A stretch of 64,000 bases of DNA, taken from contig BFEA01000157.1 of assembly GCA_003427395.1 (NCBI GenBank), positions 1,103,234 to 1,167,233 of the forward strand, read 5' to 3'. Position 1 is the stretch's first letter. Every line of letters starts with the position of its first letter. Shown one piece after another: positions 42,465 through 53,879 of this stretch. A program made the position numbers and the translations under genes. The DNA is from Chara braunii. Taxonomy: Eukaryota; Streptophyta; Charophyceae; Charales; Characeae. Under the pieces are notes generated by a model that worked only from the letters and a program-made list of their open reading frames with translations, did not search any database and had not been told where the DNA came from.

Positions 42465-43818
42465 AATTGTGTTAGTCTCACATACATCATGATGGCAAGG
42501 TCGTGATTCAACATCCAAGTATGATACTGTGTTATACCTGTTGCCCGACAGGGACCTTAAACGCAGCTGTTTATTTGGGATTGTCTGACCCATGGATAAC
42601 GTCGCGGGAGAGACATGCTATCAATGTGTAGTACTTTGGCTTCCTGCTCAGTAATTGCATATAGTACGTTTTGCTACCTACTACCTAGTCTATACAAACC
42701 TGGGGTGGCTGAATGGTACCCCATGCATGTGCTATTACACAATAAGAACACGCCAGTTGCCGAATCTGTGCACTATACATGTGCCATGTGTGTGTTTTGT
42801 GTATGTTCCGCGTGTGTGTGGTGTGTGCCTTCAGTCTGCTGTACACACTGTTGCAGCCTGCCTGCTACTGGGATCTCAATTCGCGTCAGCACTGTTGGTG
42901 ATTTGTCTGATTATGAATGCCGGTGGTTGATCTCCCTGCATCTGGTCATGGTCATCATTGTCTGACAAATTGCTCCTGCCTGTCAACTCGTCTGTCTTTA
43001 GCAAATCAGGCTGTGCAGTGCAGTTGTTAGAGCCTGAAATATTACAGTGTAGGTTCTAGCCCTTTGTTGAGGGACTGGGATGGATTTCATTCCCCTGGAA
43101 CAATGACAAAATCCTTGTATGAAAAATATAGCTGTATAATGATAGCCGGTTACATGTATCTGTTTATGATCTTACTGACAATGATTCCCTGCAATCTGTG
43201 ACCGTCAAGATGCTTCACTTAATAGATGCCTTGCTTTGAAGAGCAGAGGGGATAGGCAGAAAAGAGAGGATTGAATTCTGGCTCCAGCAGGGGAGGAAAA
43301 CAGGAAGCCAGGGGGGGTGTTCGGAGCATTTCTCAGAGGAGCAAGTGTTGTGCCAGACACAAGAGAGAGAAAGCAGGAACTCAGATGGTGCATTTGAAGC
43401 ATTTCCTAGGAAGGAAAAAGTGTTCTGCCAGAGAAGAGAGACAGAGTACTACCAACTCTTTTCATTCTTTCCATACATTCTTTCCTTTTCTCTTTTCTGG
43501 GTATTTTTAACTATTTTACTAATTGTGTATGAAAGAGGAGATAGAAATAGTGGTGGGAGCGGGTGCAAGAAAAAGAGGAAAGAGGAAAGAGGAATTCTGT
43601 TTTTCTAAGCTGTTTTTCAATTGTGAGTACTGTTTTTTTTCTGTGTCAGTACTGGCCTCTGAATTTATTCTTTTTGGTGGACTATTTGCAGTTGCCCCGT
43701 TATGTTATGGATGCTCGGCTCTCGACGCTTGCCAGCCGGAGCAGAAAAGGAGCTGTTGATTGCACCGCCCTGGTGAGTTCATTGGTAGAAATTTCCTCAG
43801 CTGCTGTAGCACCATCAA

Positions 43819-43849
<31 letters not shown>

Positions 43850-45003
43850 TAGTCGTTTTATTTGTCCGTGTTATACTTGGACAGAGACAATGCTCATTTT
43901 GTGTATATTGTTCCAATTTTAATGGGCACTCACAGCTGAGATGTGGACTTATCTGTGCAACCTAGGGGTCCATGGGACAGGCAGACTGGGCAGGCCCAAT
44001 GGTTTTCTGGTATTCGGACATCCTGGGAGAGTGGATGTGAGGACATGGGGAAGTTCTTGTTGGGAAAGAGCCCTGCTGGATGAGGAAGGAGAAAATAATG
44101 CGCTCATGGTACTCCACATCATAAACCACAATGCCGTGACTTTGTTGGGTCGATTTCTACGTTATCATGCTGGGGGCCTGGGCTGCCTTTGGCTGTCCAG
44201 GTGAGCCAGCAGGGCAAGGTTCCCAGTAGCACCATCAGAAAATGGTTCTGTGAAAAATATTTTGTGCAGACTTGCAACACAAACAGCATTTGGCTGAGGG
44301 TCACTTCAAAATTGCTTGCTCAATACAAGATTAACAAAAGAAGAAAACCTCAAAACTCTTTGGAGTTTGAACCTATGCTGGGCAGTCGCCTGGCTGGGCA
44401 AGCCCAGGCAGCCATGCCTGGGCCAGCTGGGCGAAGGAGGAGTTGTCCGAGAAAACCAGGTGGGTCACAAAAGAGGCAAGGATCCCCAAAAAAATGAGAA
44501 CTGACTTCAGGCCAGGTATAGCATCCTAGGGACTCCTACACGGGCCCTATTGGGCCTAACAGTTTTGCGTCAGCCCCCAGGCCGTGCAGAGTCTTTACAT
44601 TTATTTATTTATTTATTTATATCTATTTATTCTTTCTTTTATTTTTATTTCGGAATTTCACTGTTTATTTTATTTTTTCTCCCCTTCCCCTCCATGGTTA
44701 TTATGTTCTTTTCTTGATTAGGTCGCCGCTACCCTCCCCTAACCATCCAAACCCCGATTAGGGTTTTCTTAAAGGGTTTAGGGTTTTCCTAACCCCCCCT
44801 CTCTCCCGCCTCCACCCGTCGGGCACCCTGGACCCGAACGGCTCCTCTCCCTTCGACCGGATTTGCGCCACCATCTCACGCGCGACCCGCTGGTCATGGG
44901 GCGAGCCGACCCATGATTACCCACTCCGCTCTCGCGGTCCCCTCCCTCTTACCGGCGGTCCCTGTCCCCATACCATAACCCCTCTCTCCCCCCACCCCCC
45001 ACC
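42465..45003. other. Gene-free region
   Basis: I see no protein domain. It contains a TG-rich stretch (about 42,780-42,835), a poly(T) tract (43,826-43,850) and an ATTT repeat (about 44,598-44,620), and ends in pyrimidine-rich DNA with two 'tagggtttt' words. The last several hundred bases precede element E gag and may include its leader or 5' LTR, but I could not match it to a 3' LTR. Confidence 0.4.
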
Positions 45004-47076
45004 ATGTCTACCTCTCTTCCTCCACCGCCCACGGACAGGGCTACAACTGAGGAGCTCGTCGCGGCGCCGTCCACCTCTCAGGCGTCCACCCACCCGACGG
45101 TCCAGGAACAGCACATTGTGGACCCCACGGACCTCCGCACTGTTCTTGCGTCTCTCCTTGCACCTCTGCAAGCGCGACTCGATGCGCTTGCACCCTTGGA
45201 GAGGCAAGTCAACGCGCTCGCCCTTGAAGTTCACCACCTCAAGGGCTCTCCTCATCGCTCTCTCCACCGCTCTCAGACCCCATCCCCTACCGGCTTGGAG
45301 TCCGTCTCTCCACGACTCCAGGGACAGAGACGTGGCGGTTCGTCCTCCTCCGCGGGCCAGGCCCAACTCTCCCCCTCCGCAGCGGTGAGTGCTGCTGCCG
45401 CTCAGACCATACCGTCTGTTGTGGCACATCCAGTGGCCCCTGCCGCTCCCGCCGCCCCGGCCGCTTCGGCCACTGCCGCATGTGCTGTCGCCCAGATACC
45501 GGTATGTGGCCAGGCAATTTCATCTACCCACCCCGGTGCTGCTTTCCAGCTTCCTGCACCGGTCGCGGCACTACGGCTCGGAGTTCTTCCTCCTCCCGCT
45601 AGGGTACTCTCTCCGCCCCCTCCACCCCCGACCCCGCACACACAACGGGTGGCTACCCTACAGGCCACCGTGGCGCAGCTCCAGGCGGAGATTCTATCCC
45701 TGAGACAGCCTCACCTTTCACACGCTGCTCACCCTTCTTCTTCTTACACCGCCCCTCCCACCTCTGTGTTGCCGGCTCGTTTCCCTCGACCGACTCCCCC
45801 CCCTCTACCTTACTACCTCGCTACTCTGTCACAGTTGTCTGCGACTGTTGCCTCCACGTCTGCTGGACTGTTCACCAGCAGCCCCGACTCTCAGCCTGCT
45901 ACCACTTCCACGTTCGCACCGGCCTCGACATTTGCCGCCGCAGTGCAGGCCCCTCGACCTCTCTCCCCTCGTAGTCAGCACAATGGTCCCACCCTTGTGC
46001 GTCTGTCGAACATACCCGACTTCGATGGTACTATGCTTGTGTCGCACTGGTTGCAGGCTGCCACACGTGCGCTGATACTGACTAACACTGGTCAGGAGTT
46101 GTGGTGCTCCGCGCTCGCAACTAAATTGTGAGGCAGCGCGTTCTCCGCATGGGAGAACTATTATACCCATCGTACTCGCTCAGGTGAGGCTCCCACTCTC
46201 GCGGATTTCACCGCGTTCCTCCATGACCGCTACGGCACTCTCCACGATGCAACTGACGCCCTAGATCGGGTCACCCAAGACGCAGCGGCGCGGATCCTCC
46301 GCACCAGCCGATCTTGAGCGGCACATTAGAGTGTTTCAGGACGCCCGCCTCATCTGCGATGAGGCACTCCTACCCGAGGTCCTTTTGACCAACAGGTTCG
46401 TAGTCAGTCTTTCGACTGACTACCGCATCGAGCTCTGGCGATAGAGCTTCGCCTCCTCCGAGCAGGCCTACGAGGCTGCTCGACAGTACCAGAAGATGCG
46501 GAGTCGCTTCTCCGACGCCCCATCTTCTTCGTGATCCACCGCCGCCGCCACCCAGTCACGTGGCACCACGCGCGGTCAATCCTCCTTCGCCGGTCGGTTT
46601 CGCCGACCAGCTCGACCTGGAGCGCCATTCTCTCGGCTCTACAGTTCTCTGGAGTACGGCGAGGATGCCCCAACAGAGCTTGACCCTACTTTGGGGACGC
46701 CCCCAAGGACATCGAGCTTCGAGACGTCATCAAGTATCACTTGGATGACGACACTGTTCCCGTGGCCGAGCGCCTGCAGGTGGCCATGTCTGCCATGGGT
46801 CGTGCGCGCAACCGGGTTGCACAGGCCGGCGACCGCACACCCACAGCTCCTCAGATAAACCTCCGGCAGGGTTTTGTCCCGCCTCGCGGAGCTCTATCCC
46901 CCGAGGAGCGTGCTGCCCTTGAGGCCCAGCGTGGCTGCCTTCGTTGTCGCCAGGATGGACACACCTCCTCACGGTGTCCATACCATACCGCCCTCGATCA
47001 ATACTACGCTGACATCTCTCGTCAGCGTCGATCTCAGTCCACCCCCGGCCCCGCCCGGCCAGCCCCACCCAGCTAG
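45004..47076 (+). pseudogene. Element E gag
   Basis: The ATG at 45,004 opens a 375-codon frame with an Ala/Pro/Ser/Thr-rich N-terminus. It ends in capsid-like text (IPDFDGTMLVSHWLQAATRA) and a TGA at 46,129 that fits a mutated CGA. Capsid coding continues (AFSAWENYYTHRTRSGE, LADFTAFLHDRYG) with a frame change near 46,290 and a TAG at about 46,442. A third frame (46,741-47,076) holds the zinc knuckle CLRCRQDGHTSSRC (about 46,936-46,980). So this is one gag with three or four lesions, followed within a few bases by pol. Confidence 0.8.
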
Positions 47077-47081
47077 CCACT

Positions 47082-49826
47082 GTGCAGTGTACCACTGAGG
47101 CCTCGCACGTAGCCGGCTTCCCGACCACCAAGTCGCGATTCGCCCTTTTGGCTACCCCACCAGAGGATCCTCAGGACACGACAGACGCAGTTCCCTCTGC
47201 CCTGTCGTCTGTCGAGGTACCGTCTGCCTCACAGCAGACCGCCGCATCTAGTGCTTCCACTCCGAGACTTCCGACGCGACACGCCATTCGCACAGCCCGT
47301 TGTAGCGCTCAGCTGGCGACTCGCGATGACGTTGTGGCATCTCTCCTGGACTTTAGCATTCTTCAGGCTCGTAAGGAGCGACTCACGAGACACGTCAGCG
47401 TCCTGCGTCATCTTCTCGCTCTACTTTCTGACCCTGATCGCACCCTACCCATTATCCCTATTCGCCTAGGGACATTTACGGGGGTGTACCGTGCTTTATG
47501 GGACTCTGGCTCGCATGGAGATTTCGTTCACCCTCGAGTGGTTGAGGAAGCTCACCTAGCTACCTCTGGGTCTCGCTCTCCTATCTCCGTTACCCTCGGA
47601 GATAACAAGACACAACGCTTCTTCGATCAGACGGTCCCCGACCTCCATTTCTCCCTCACCCTCCAGCCACCAGATAGTACCCTGGTGCCTCGACGCTACC
47701 ATTCCTCCACATACTTCGACGTGCTGGAGACTGGGTACGACTTTATCCTTGGCACTCCCTGGTCTCGCCGGTTTCGTGGCACAGAGGCCGAATGGGCGAC
47801 CGAGACACTCGTTCTCAAAATGAAGTGTGGCCAGACCCATCGAGTCCCCTTCATTGGAACCACGGGCGACACCCCTCCAGACCTACCTCCCCAAGACCCT
47901 CGTCCCTCTGGGTCCCACCCAAACATCGCCTTCACTTTTCCTCGTCAGTTTGCTCACTTCATACGACAGGAGGACGTTACGTTCTACTCAATGAACGTCA
48001 TGGATCTTCTTCGCTATGATCCACTATGTCCCGAGGTTAAGCTCATCTCTCAGGAGCCCGATCCTCCTGACCCGTACTCCATCTTCGCGGCTCCCATCTC
48101 TACGTCCACCCGTCAGCCTGCGGATACCCCCTCCACGTCCCAGGCCCCTGCGCCGTTGACTGTCGAGTCCACACATACGTCTCGTGCCGACGCAGACATT
48201 GAGGAACTCACACAGTTCACGATAGACTTAGAGCCCGCCATTCGCGACCTGATTCGAGAGTACCGCGACGTCTTCCCTCCGTATTTCTCATACAGCGGGA
48301 TCCCTCGGATGCGCGATGTTGAGCATTCTATCCAGCTCGTGCCTCACTATTGTGTTCACCATCAAGCATCGTACCGACTCTCGATTCCAGAGGCGACGGA
48401 ACTCAAGCGTCAACTTCAGGAGCTCCTTCGACTGGGTTTCATTAAACCCAGTAACTCCCCTTGGGGTGCACCTGTCCTCTTTGCTCGCAAAGCGGACGGA
48501 ACTCTCCGCCTCTACATCGACTACCGCGGCCTTAACCGTTACACGGTTAAGAACAACTATCCCATGCCCCGCGCAGATGAGCTGTTTGACCGTCTGGTAG
48601 GCAACCGCTTCTTCACGAAGATCGATTTTCATAGCGGTTATCACCAGATCCGCGTTGTCGCAGAGGATCAGCCGAAGACCACCTTCCGGTCGCGCTTCGG
48701 CCACTACGAGTTCACAGTGATGCCATTCGGCCTCACCAATGCACCTGCCACCTTCCAGACGGCGATGAACGGCATCTTCAGGGACATCCTTGAAGAATAC
48801 GTTCTTGTATACCTGAACGACATCTTGGTCTATAGTCGTACCTTAGAAGACCATATCAGACACCTCTGTGATGTCCTACAGCGCTTACGCAAGCATGGTT
48901 TCTATGCCAAGTTTAGTAAGTGCCGCTTTGCCCAGCGCAAAGTGGACTTCCTAGGACACCATGTGTCTGACGAGGGTCTCCACATGGACGACGCGAAGAT
49001 CACTGCTATTGCAGAGTGTCCCGTCCCCACGTCTACCAAGCAGCTTCGCAGTTTCTTAGTCCTCACCAGCTACTATAGTAATTTTATCCAGGGATACGCT
49101 AGGTATTCCTACGTCCTTACCTCCACCCTCCTCCGGAAGAACCCGCCGTGGTTTTGGACACCCCTCTGTGAGGATGCCTTCCGCGCCCTCAAGAAGGCGG
49201 TGACTTGTGCGTCGGTTCTTCGCCTCCCAGATTTTGATCGCCCCTTCATCGTCACCACTGATGCGTCAGATTTTGCAGTAGGAGCAGTACTTTCTCATGT
49301 GTTTCCCTCTCCTCCTGATTCACCTTATCCCCATGTTCCTCCTTTCCCCCCTCCTCCTGCTGACATTGCTTCTCGACTGACGCCTATCCTCCCACCACTT
49401 CCCTCCACTGACAGTCCTCCTATTACTTACTCCCCGACCATCGCGGAGGATGGGACTGTTGAGGCTCGTGCTGGGGATTGCCCGATCGCCTTCTACTCCC
49501 GTCAACTATTGCCTGCCGAGATAAACTACACTGCCGATGAACGTGAGGTTCTTGCAGTAGTTTATGCCACCCGGCATTGGCGTCATTACCTGCACGGGGC
49601 GCCCTTCACGGTGCGTACGGACAACTCAGTTGTCCAGGCTTTCCTCACGAAGCCCAAGCTTTACCCTCGACAGGCACGTTGGTGGCGTGACTTAACCGAG
49701 TTCAGTTTCACCACTCAGCCCATCAAGGGTGAAACGAACTGTGTTGTCGATGCCTTGTCCTGCCGTCCTGATCACAATCAGGAACCCATCCATCTTGCTG
49801 CCATCTCCATCACCACTGTTGATTAG
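47082..49826 (+). CDS. Element E pol: protease, reverse transcriptase, RNase H
   Basis: An uninterrupted 914-codon frame. Protease: GTFTGVYRALWDSGSHGDFV (DSG at about 47,502) to YDFILGTPWSRRF. RT: LGFIKPSNSPWGAPVLFARK, IDYRGLNRYTVKNNYPMPR, FFTKIDFHSGYHQIR, FTVMPFGLTNAPATFQ and then VYLNDILVYSRT (about 48,807). The catalytic YxDD box reads YLND, so the first Asp is lost (AAC at 48,816). RNase H has TTDASDFAVGAVLSH, a Pro-rich insert of about 59 residues, then CPIAFYSRQL, DEREVLAVVYATRHWRHYL and VVDALSCRPD. It is the best-preserved coding sequence in the window. Confidence 0.9.
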   Translation: MQCTTEASHVAGFPTTKSRFALLATPPEDPQDTTDAVPSALSSVEVPSASQQTAASSASTPRLPTRHAIRTARCSAQLATRDDVVASLLDFSILQARKERLTRHVSVLRHLLALLSDPDRTLPIIPIRLGTFTGVYRALWDSGSHGDFVHPRVVEEAHLATSGSRSPISVTLGDNKTQRFFDQTVPDLHFSLTLQPPDSTLVPRRYHSSTYFDVLETGYDFILGTPWSRRFRGTEAEWATETLVLKMKCGQTHRVPFIGTTGDTPPDLPPQDPRPSGSHPNIAFTFPRQFAHFIRQEDVTFYSMNVMDLLRYDPLCPEVKLISQEPDPPDPYSIFAAPISTSTRQPADTPSTSQAPAPLTVESTHTSRADADIEELTQFTIDLEPAIRDLIREYRDVFPPYFSYSGIPRMRDVEHSIQLVPHYCVHHQASYRLSIPEATELKRQLQELLRLGFIKPSNSPWGAPVLFARKADGTLRLYIDYRGLNRYTVKNNYPMPRADELFDRLVGNRFFTKIDFHSGYHQIRVVAEDQPKTTFRSRFGHYEFTVMPFGLTNAPATFQTAMNGIFRDILEEYVLVYLNDILVYSRTLEDHIRHLCDVLQRLRKHGFYAKFSKCRFAQRKVDFLGHHVSDEGLHMDDAKITAIAECPVPTSTKQLRSFLVLTSYYSNFIQGYARYSYVLTSTLLRKNPPWFWTPLCEDAFRALKKAVTCASVLRLPDFDRPFIVTTDASDFAVGAVLSHVFPSPPDSPYPHVPPFPPPPADIASRLTPILPPLPSTDSPPITYSPTIAEDGTVEARAGDCPIAFYSRQLLPAEINYTADEREVLAVVYATRHWRHYLHGAPFTVRTDNSVVQAFLTKPKLYPRQARWWRDLTEFSFTTQPIKGETNCVVDALSCRPDHNQEPIHLAAISITTVD

Positions 49827-51363
49827 TCGGTGATCGCCGCATATCGCACCCAGTACCGTCACTGCCTGGATTATCCCGTCATCCGCGCGACACTGCAGAG
49901 TGGCAAAAGCGTTCCCTCATTCTCCCTTGGTGAGAACAGTCTCGTGTACTATGGGCTTCCACAAGATGTTGGCTCGTGTTTGCCGCCTATACGTCTGGCC
50001 GAAGTCTAAGGACTTCGTCAAAGCCTACATCCAGGAATATCCTACCTGCCAGGAGGTGAATAGTGCGAACCACCTTCCGTATGGGTTACTTCAGCCCCTA
50101 CCCATACCTGAGGGTCGTTGGCAGTCTATCTCGATGGATTTCATTGGCCCCCTCCGGACACCCACTGAGCGCGGTCATGATGCTATCTTGGTCGTCGTCG
50201 ATCGCTTCACGAAGCATGCACGTTTTGTCCCGTGCCGCTATCGCATTAGCGCACGGGAGGTCGCCAACATCGTCTTCGACCGAGTCGTGAGAGATCACGA
50301 CTTACCTCAGAGCATCATCTCCGACCGTGACCCGCGCTTTACCAGCACATTCTGGTGACACCTACACGAGGTGTACCACCCTCAGACGGATGGTCAGACC
50401 GAGGTCACCAATAAAACTCTCGGTAATATCCTCCGAAAGTTTGTTAGGGATGACCAGCAGTGGGACTTACACTTAGCCCATGCGGAGATTGCGTACAACC
50501 ACGCTGTTTCGCCAGCCACGGGGATGTCGCCATTCTATTGCGACCTCGGCTACCACCCTCGCGTACCCGCGGACTTCCTACGACCATCGCGGTTGCGCCC
50601 AGACACTCGTTGTCCTGCGCTTGACGATTGGATCGCCCACATGGCGACGATTATGAAGCGCGCACATGAGAGTCTAGCCAACTCCCAGACCCGCATGGCC
50701 ACACGAGCAAACCGATCACGAATGGATCATCCATTCAAAGTCGGTGACGATGTGCTCGTCGACGCACGCCACTTGCAGCTCGAAGCGGATACGCTTTGCA
50801 AGTTCAGGCGTCGTTTCTTCGGTCCATGCCGCATCCTTCAGGCCGTCGGTTCTGATACTGCCACTAGTCCGGTCAGCTTCCGTGTGAAGCTACCTGATTA
50901 CCTCCGACAGGCTCGCGTACACGATGTTTACCACGTCTCCTTGCTGCGTCCTTATCGCAGACCGTTCAAGTGCTTCGCCGGACGCCCTTATGAGCGCCCT
51001 CCACCTATCGTGGTGGATAGCCACGAGGAGTTCGTTGTTTTCGACATCGTATCTCGCCGAGTTACCGACGATACCCCTCCACGCATCCAGTACCTTGTGC
51101 GTTGGAAGGGCTATCCTGATGAGGAGGCTACTTGGGAGCCCCTCGAGCACTTGCAGCACGCCCGGATGTTGGTGCGTGCATATGATCGTGCTTGTCGTGC
51201 TGAGACATCTGCTCCTACTCAACCGACTGACCCTTTTCCTCCTCCGACTGAGGAGATTGCTGAGGACGAGCCCGCTCCCTCTGAGGCCGTTCTTCAACAG
51301 CAGATGGACCCCTCCGCGCGTCCACAACGCACTCGTCGACGTCCTCGGCCTCTTGACGATTGA
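49827..51363 (+). pseudogene. Element E integrase with chromodomain
   Basis: After a TAG at 49,825 the integrase continues in fragments 49,900-50,358 and 50,371-51,363. The zinc domain is damaged: the His-containing part before GFHKMLARVCRLYVWP is missing and CPTC reads YPTC. The core keeps SMDFIGPLRT (Asp), IISDRDPRFTS (Asp) and [15 protein letters not shown] (Glu), but about a dozen residues are missing around 50,356. The C-terminal domain has [25 protein letters not shown] and a full chromodomain, [17 protein letters not shown] (about 51,086-51,150). This places element E among the chromoviruses. Confidence 0.87.
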
Positions 51364-52682
51364 CACTCTGATCACCTACCATCTCCCTACTGACTCACAC
51401 CATCAGGTACTCCATCATCAGCTTCTTCAGGATGTCAGCGTTTTGCGGCTCTGCTTCGACATCGACCTCGACTCCTACTTCATCGACGTCATCGACCACT
51501 TCGACGACTTCAGTCACCTTCTCGACTTCAGCCATCTTATCGGCTTCAGCTACTTTGGACGTGACTACTTCACACCACCACCCTACCCTGTACATTCCCT
51601 TGCATTTGTCGCATGATGGTTCTCACTTAGCTGGGTCTCTTTGAGTTGGGCTCTGCCTTGGTATCGCATAGGCATTGGGACCGTAATGTTATCTTGGCTT
51701 CCTTGCTCCCAGATCGAGCTCCCTCCTTGCCCAGTCGGTGAGTTGTGTGCATGTTTCCCTCACCCACTACCTTCATCACCCTAGTGTCGGCCCTTGCATG
51801 CCTTCAGTTAGGCATATCTCCACCCTATTCCAGGCTCCCCTTTTTTTTTTTCATGGTCGACCCTGCATGGTGTTATCCTTTGTCGAGCATTACCCGCCCT
51901 GATGGTCTATCTGTTAGGGTCCTTGGTTTTGTTTCGCTACCACTCTCCCACCTTGAGCCTGATGACCTATCCCACCTTCATGTGTGACNGCCCTTAGGAG
52001 TTTCGATTCTTAGGCTGCATTCACCCCCTCCGAGACCATCCCACTCTTAGTGGTTCAGCGACATGACATTATCTTGTGACATATTGCGCTTTTTCCTCTC
52101 AGCACTGAGGCAATTGCCTCCAGGACCTTAGGATTGTATATTGCTACATTTCATTTTCTGCTGTTAGCTAGGACATGTATACCAGACATTTTCTTTTCTT
52201 TTCACATTATGTAGCTTAGGCTGCATCGCATGGACTCAGCATGGAGCTTCTCAACTTTCTTTATTGCAGAGTTCCGCTGCTTTTGCGGATAGCGTGTTTA
52301 TGGCTCTTGCGATCCATTACAGGTCTGAGGATTGTGCAGCGAGCCTCTATCTGCCAGGGCCTATCCGGATATTTGCCAGTTCGGCCTGTGGGACCAGGCT
52401 GTGGCCTGACCCCACAGGCCGTGTACTGTTCAGTCCAGTCCCGTCCTGCCCAGTACCACGGTCGGTACCAGGCCAGTCCAGTCCAATCCAGTCAGTCCGC
52501 TGGGGGTATACCCCAACTGTAGTCTGTACTTCATCATTCTTCATTTTTGCACTTGTTGGAGTACGTGCGGTGTTGAGTCTGCGTCCGAGCTGCGCTGTCC
52601 CATCCAGCTCCATCTCCACTTCCTCCTTCCTCAACCCCTTCTTCTCCATCCTGTCGGACCGCCATCCCGGCGGGTCCGACAC
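51364..52682. other. 3' flank of element E and junction with element F
   Basis: No recognised domain. It includes Thr/Ser-coding TCGAC repeats (about 51,460-51,560), a poly(T) at about 51,841-51,852 and an ambiguous base at 51,989. From about 52,430 it has many short CCAGT/CAGTCC words. The element E 3' LTR is probably in here, but I could not define its ends. At 52,683 it joins element F RT in mid-domain. Confidence 0.4.
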
Positions 52683-53879
52683 AGACTACCAGGGTCTCAA
52701 CAAGATCACTAGGAAAAGTACAGAGCCCAAAATCGACCTCAAGTCTGACTATCACCAGATTGAGATGGAAGAGGAGGATGTCCACAAGACTGCCTTCAAA
52801 ACCAAATATGGTACTTACGAATATCTGGTTATGCGATTTGGACTTTGCAATGCCCTAGGTACCTTCCAGACTGAGATGCACCGCATCTTCAAGCCTTACC
52901 TAGACAAGTTCATGGTTGTCTACCTAGATGATATTCTGGTATTCAGTCGAACTGCAAGGGAACATGCGGAGCACCTGGCTCTGGTCCTTCAGTCATTACG
53001 TGACAGCCAGTGTAAGATCAACGGAGAAAAATCTTCTTTTGGAGTTCCCTCTGTCATCTACCTGGGTCATGTAATCTCTGGAGATGGCCTGGCTCTTGAA
53101 GCGGCCAAGATAGTTGCTGTTCAAGAGTAGCCACAGCCACAGACAGTGAGGGATGTCAGGTCCTTCATGGGGTTGGCCTCATACTACAGAAAGTTTGTCA
53201 GAAACTTTTCTGCAGTGGCTGCACCCCTGACTAACCTAACAAAGAAAGACACTCCTTTCCTTTGGTCCCTTCCCTGTCAGTTGGCCTTCACACGACTCAA
53301 GAAGGCCTTGACTCGTGCAGCAGTGCTGCAGTGCTGAGGTTACCTGACCCCACTCTGCCATTTATCCTGACCACTAACGCCAGTCAGTATGGAATTGGGG
53401 CCGTTCTTCAGCAAGATGATGGGAATGGTTTACGTCCCATAGAGTTCACGAGTAAGAAGATCAAGACCTAGAAGCTTCAGGACTCTACCTACGAGAAAGA
53501 GCTATATGCTCTTGTCCGTGCCCTAAAGCATTGGAAGCACTTTCTCCTGGGCAGGCACTTCAAAATCTTCTCTGATCATTCCACCTTACAGTGGATGAAG
53601 TCCTAGGGAGAGTTAAATGACAAATTGGCACGTTACATTTAGTTCATTGACATGTTTCACTTTGAACTAAAGCATAAGAAGGGTTGCGACAATAAAGAAG
53701 TAGATGCCCTCTCTCGTAGGCCCGACTCTTTTGTATTGATATCCTCCACTCACTCCTTTGGAGAGGAGACCCGTCAGACCATTGCTCGTTTACTGCCTTA
53801 GGACCCGACTTATGGACCCATAGTCAAGAATCTGCAAGCAGACCCCAACTCTGAACTAGACTATGCCCCGAGTTTAGCC
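52683..53879 (+). pseudogene. Element F reverse transcriptase and RNase H (5' truncated)
   Basis: Coding similarity begins abruptly inside RT at YQGLNKITRK, without the N-terminal fingers, gag or protease. Blocks: PKIDLKSDYHQIEMEEEDVH, LVMRFGLCNALGTFQ, VVYLDDILVFSRT (YLDD intact, about 52,918), VIYLGHVISGDGL and [20 protein letters not shown]. RNase [51 protein letters not shown]. There is one frameshift near 53,330, in a GCAG-repeat. All five stops are TAG (53,128, 53,469, 53,604, 53,640, 53,799). Confidence 0.87.

Noticed and set aside
44760-44795. Telomere-type repeat (TTTAGGG-like words)
   Set aside because: Only two 'tagggtttt' words occur, without a tandem array.
45004-51363. Element E as an intact, active retrotransposon
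   Set aside because: Gag has at least three lesions, RT has YLND and the integrase has deletions, despite the open pol frame.
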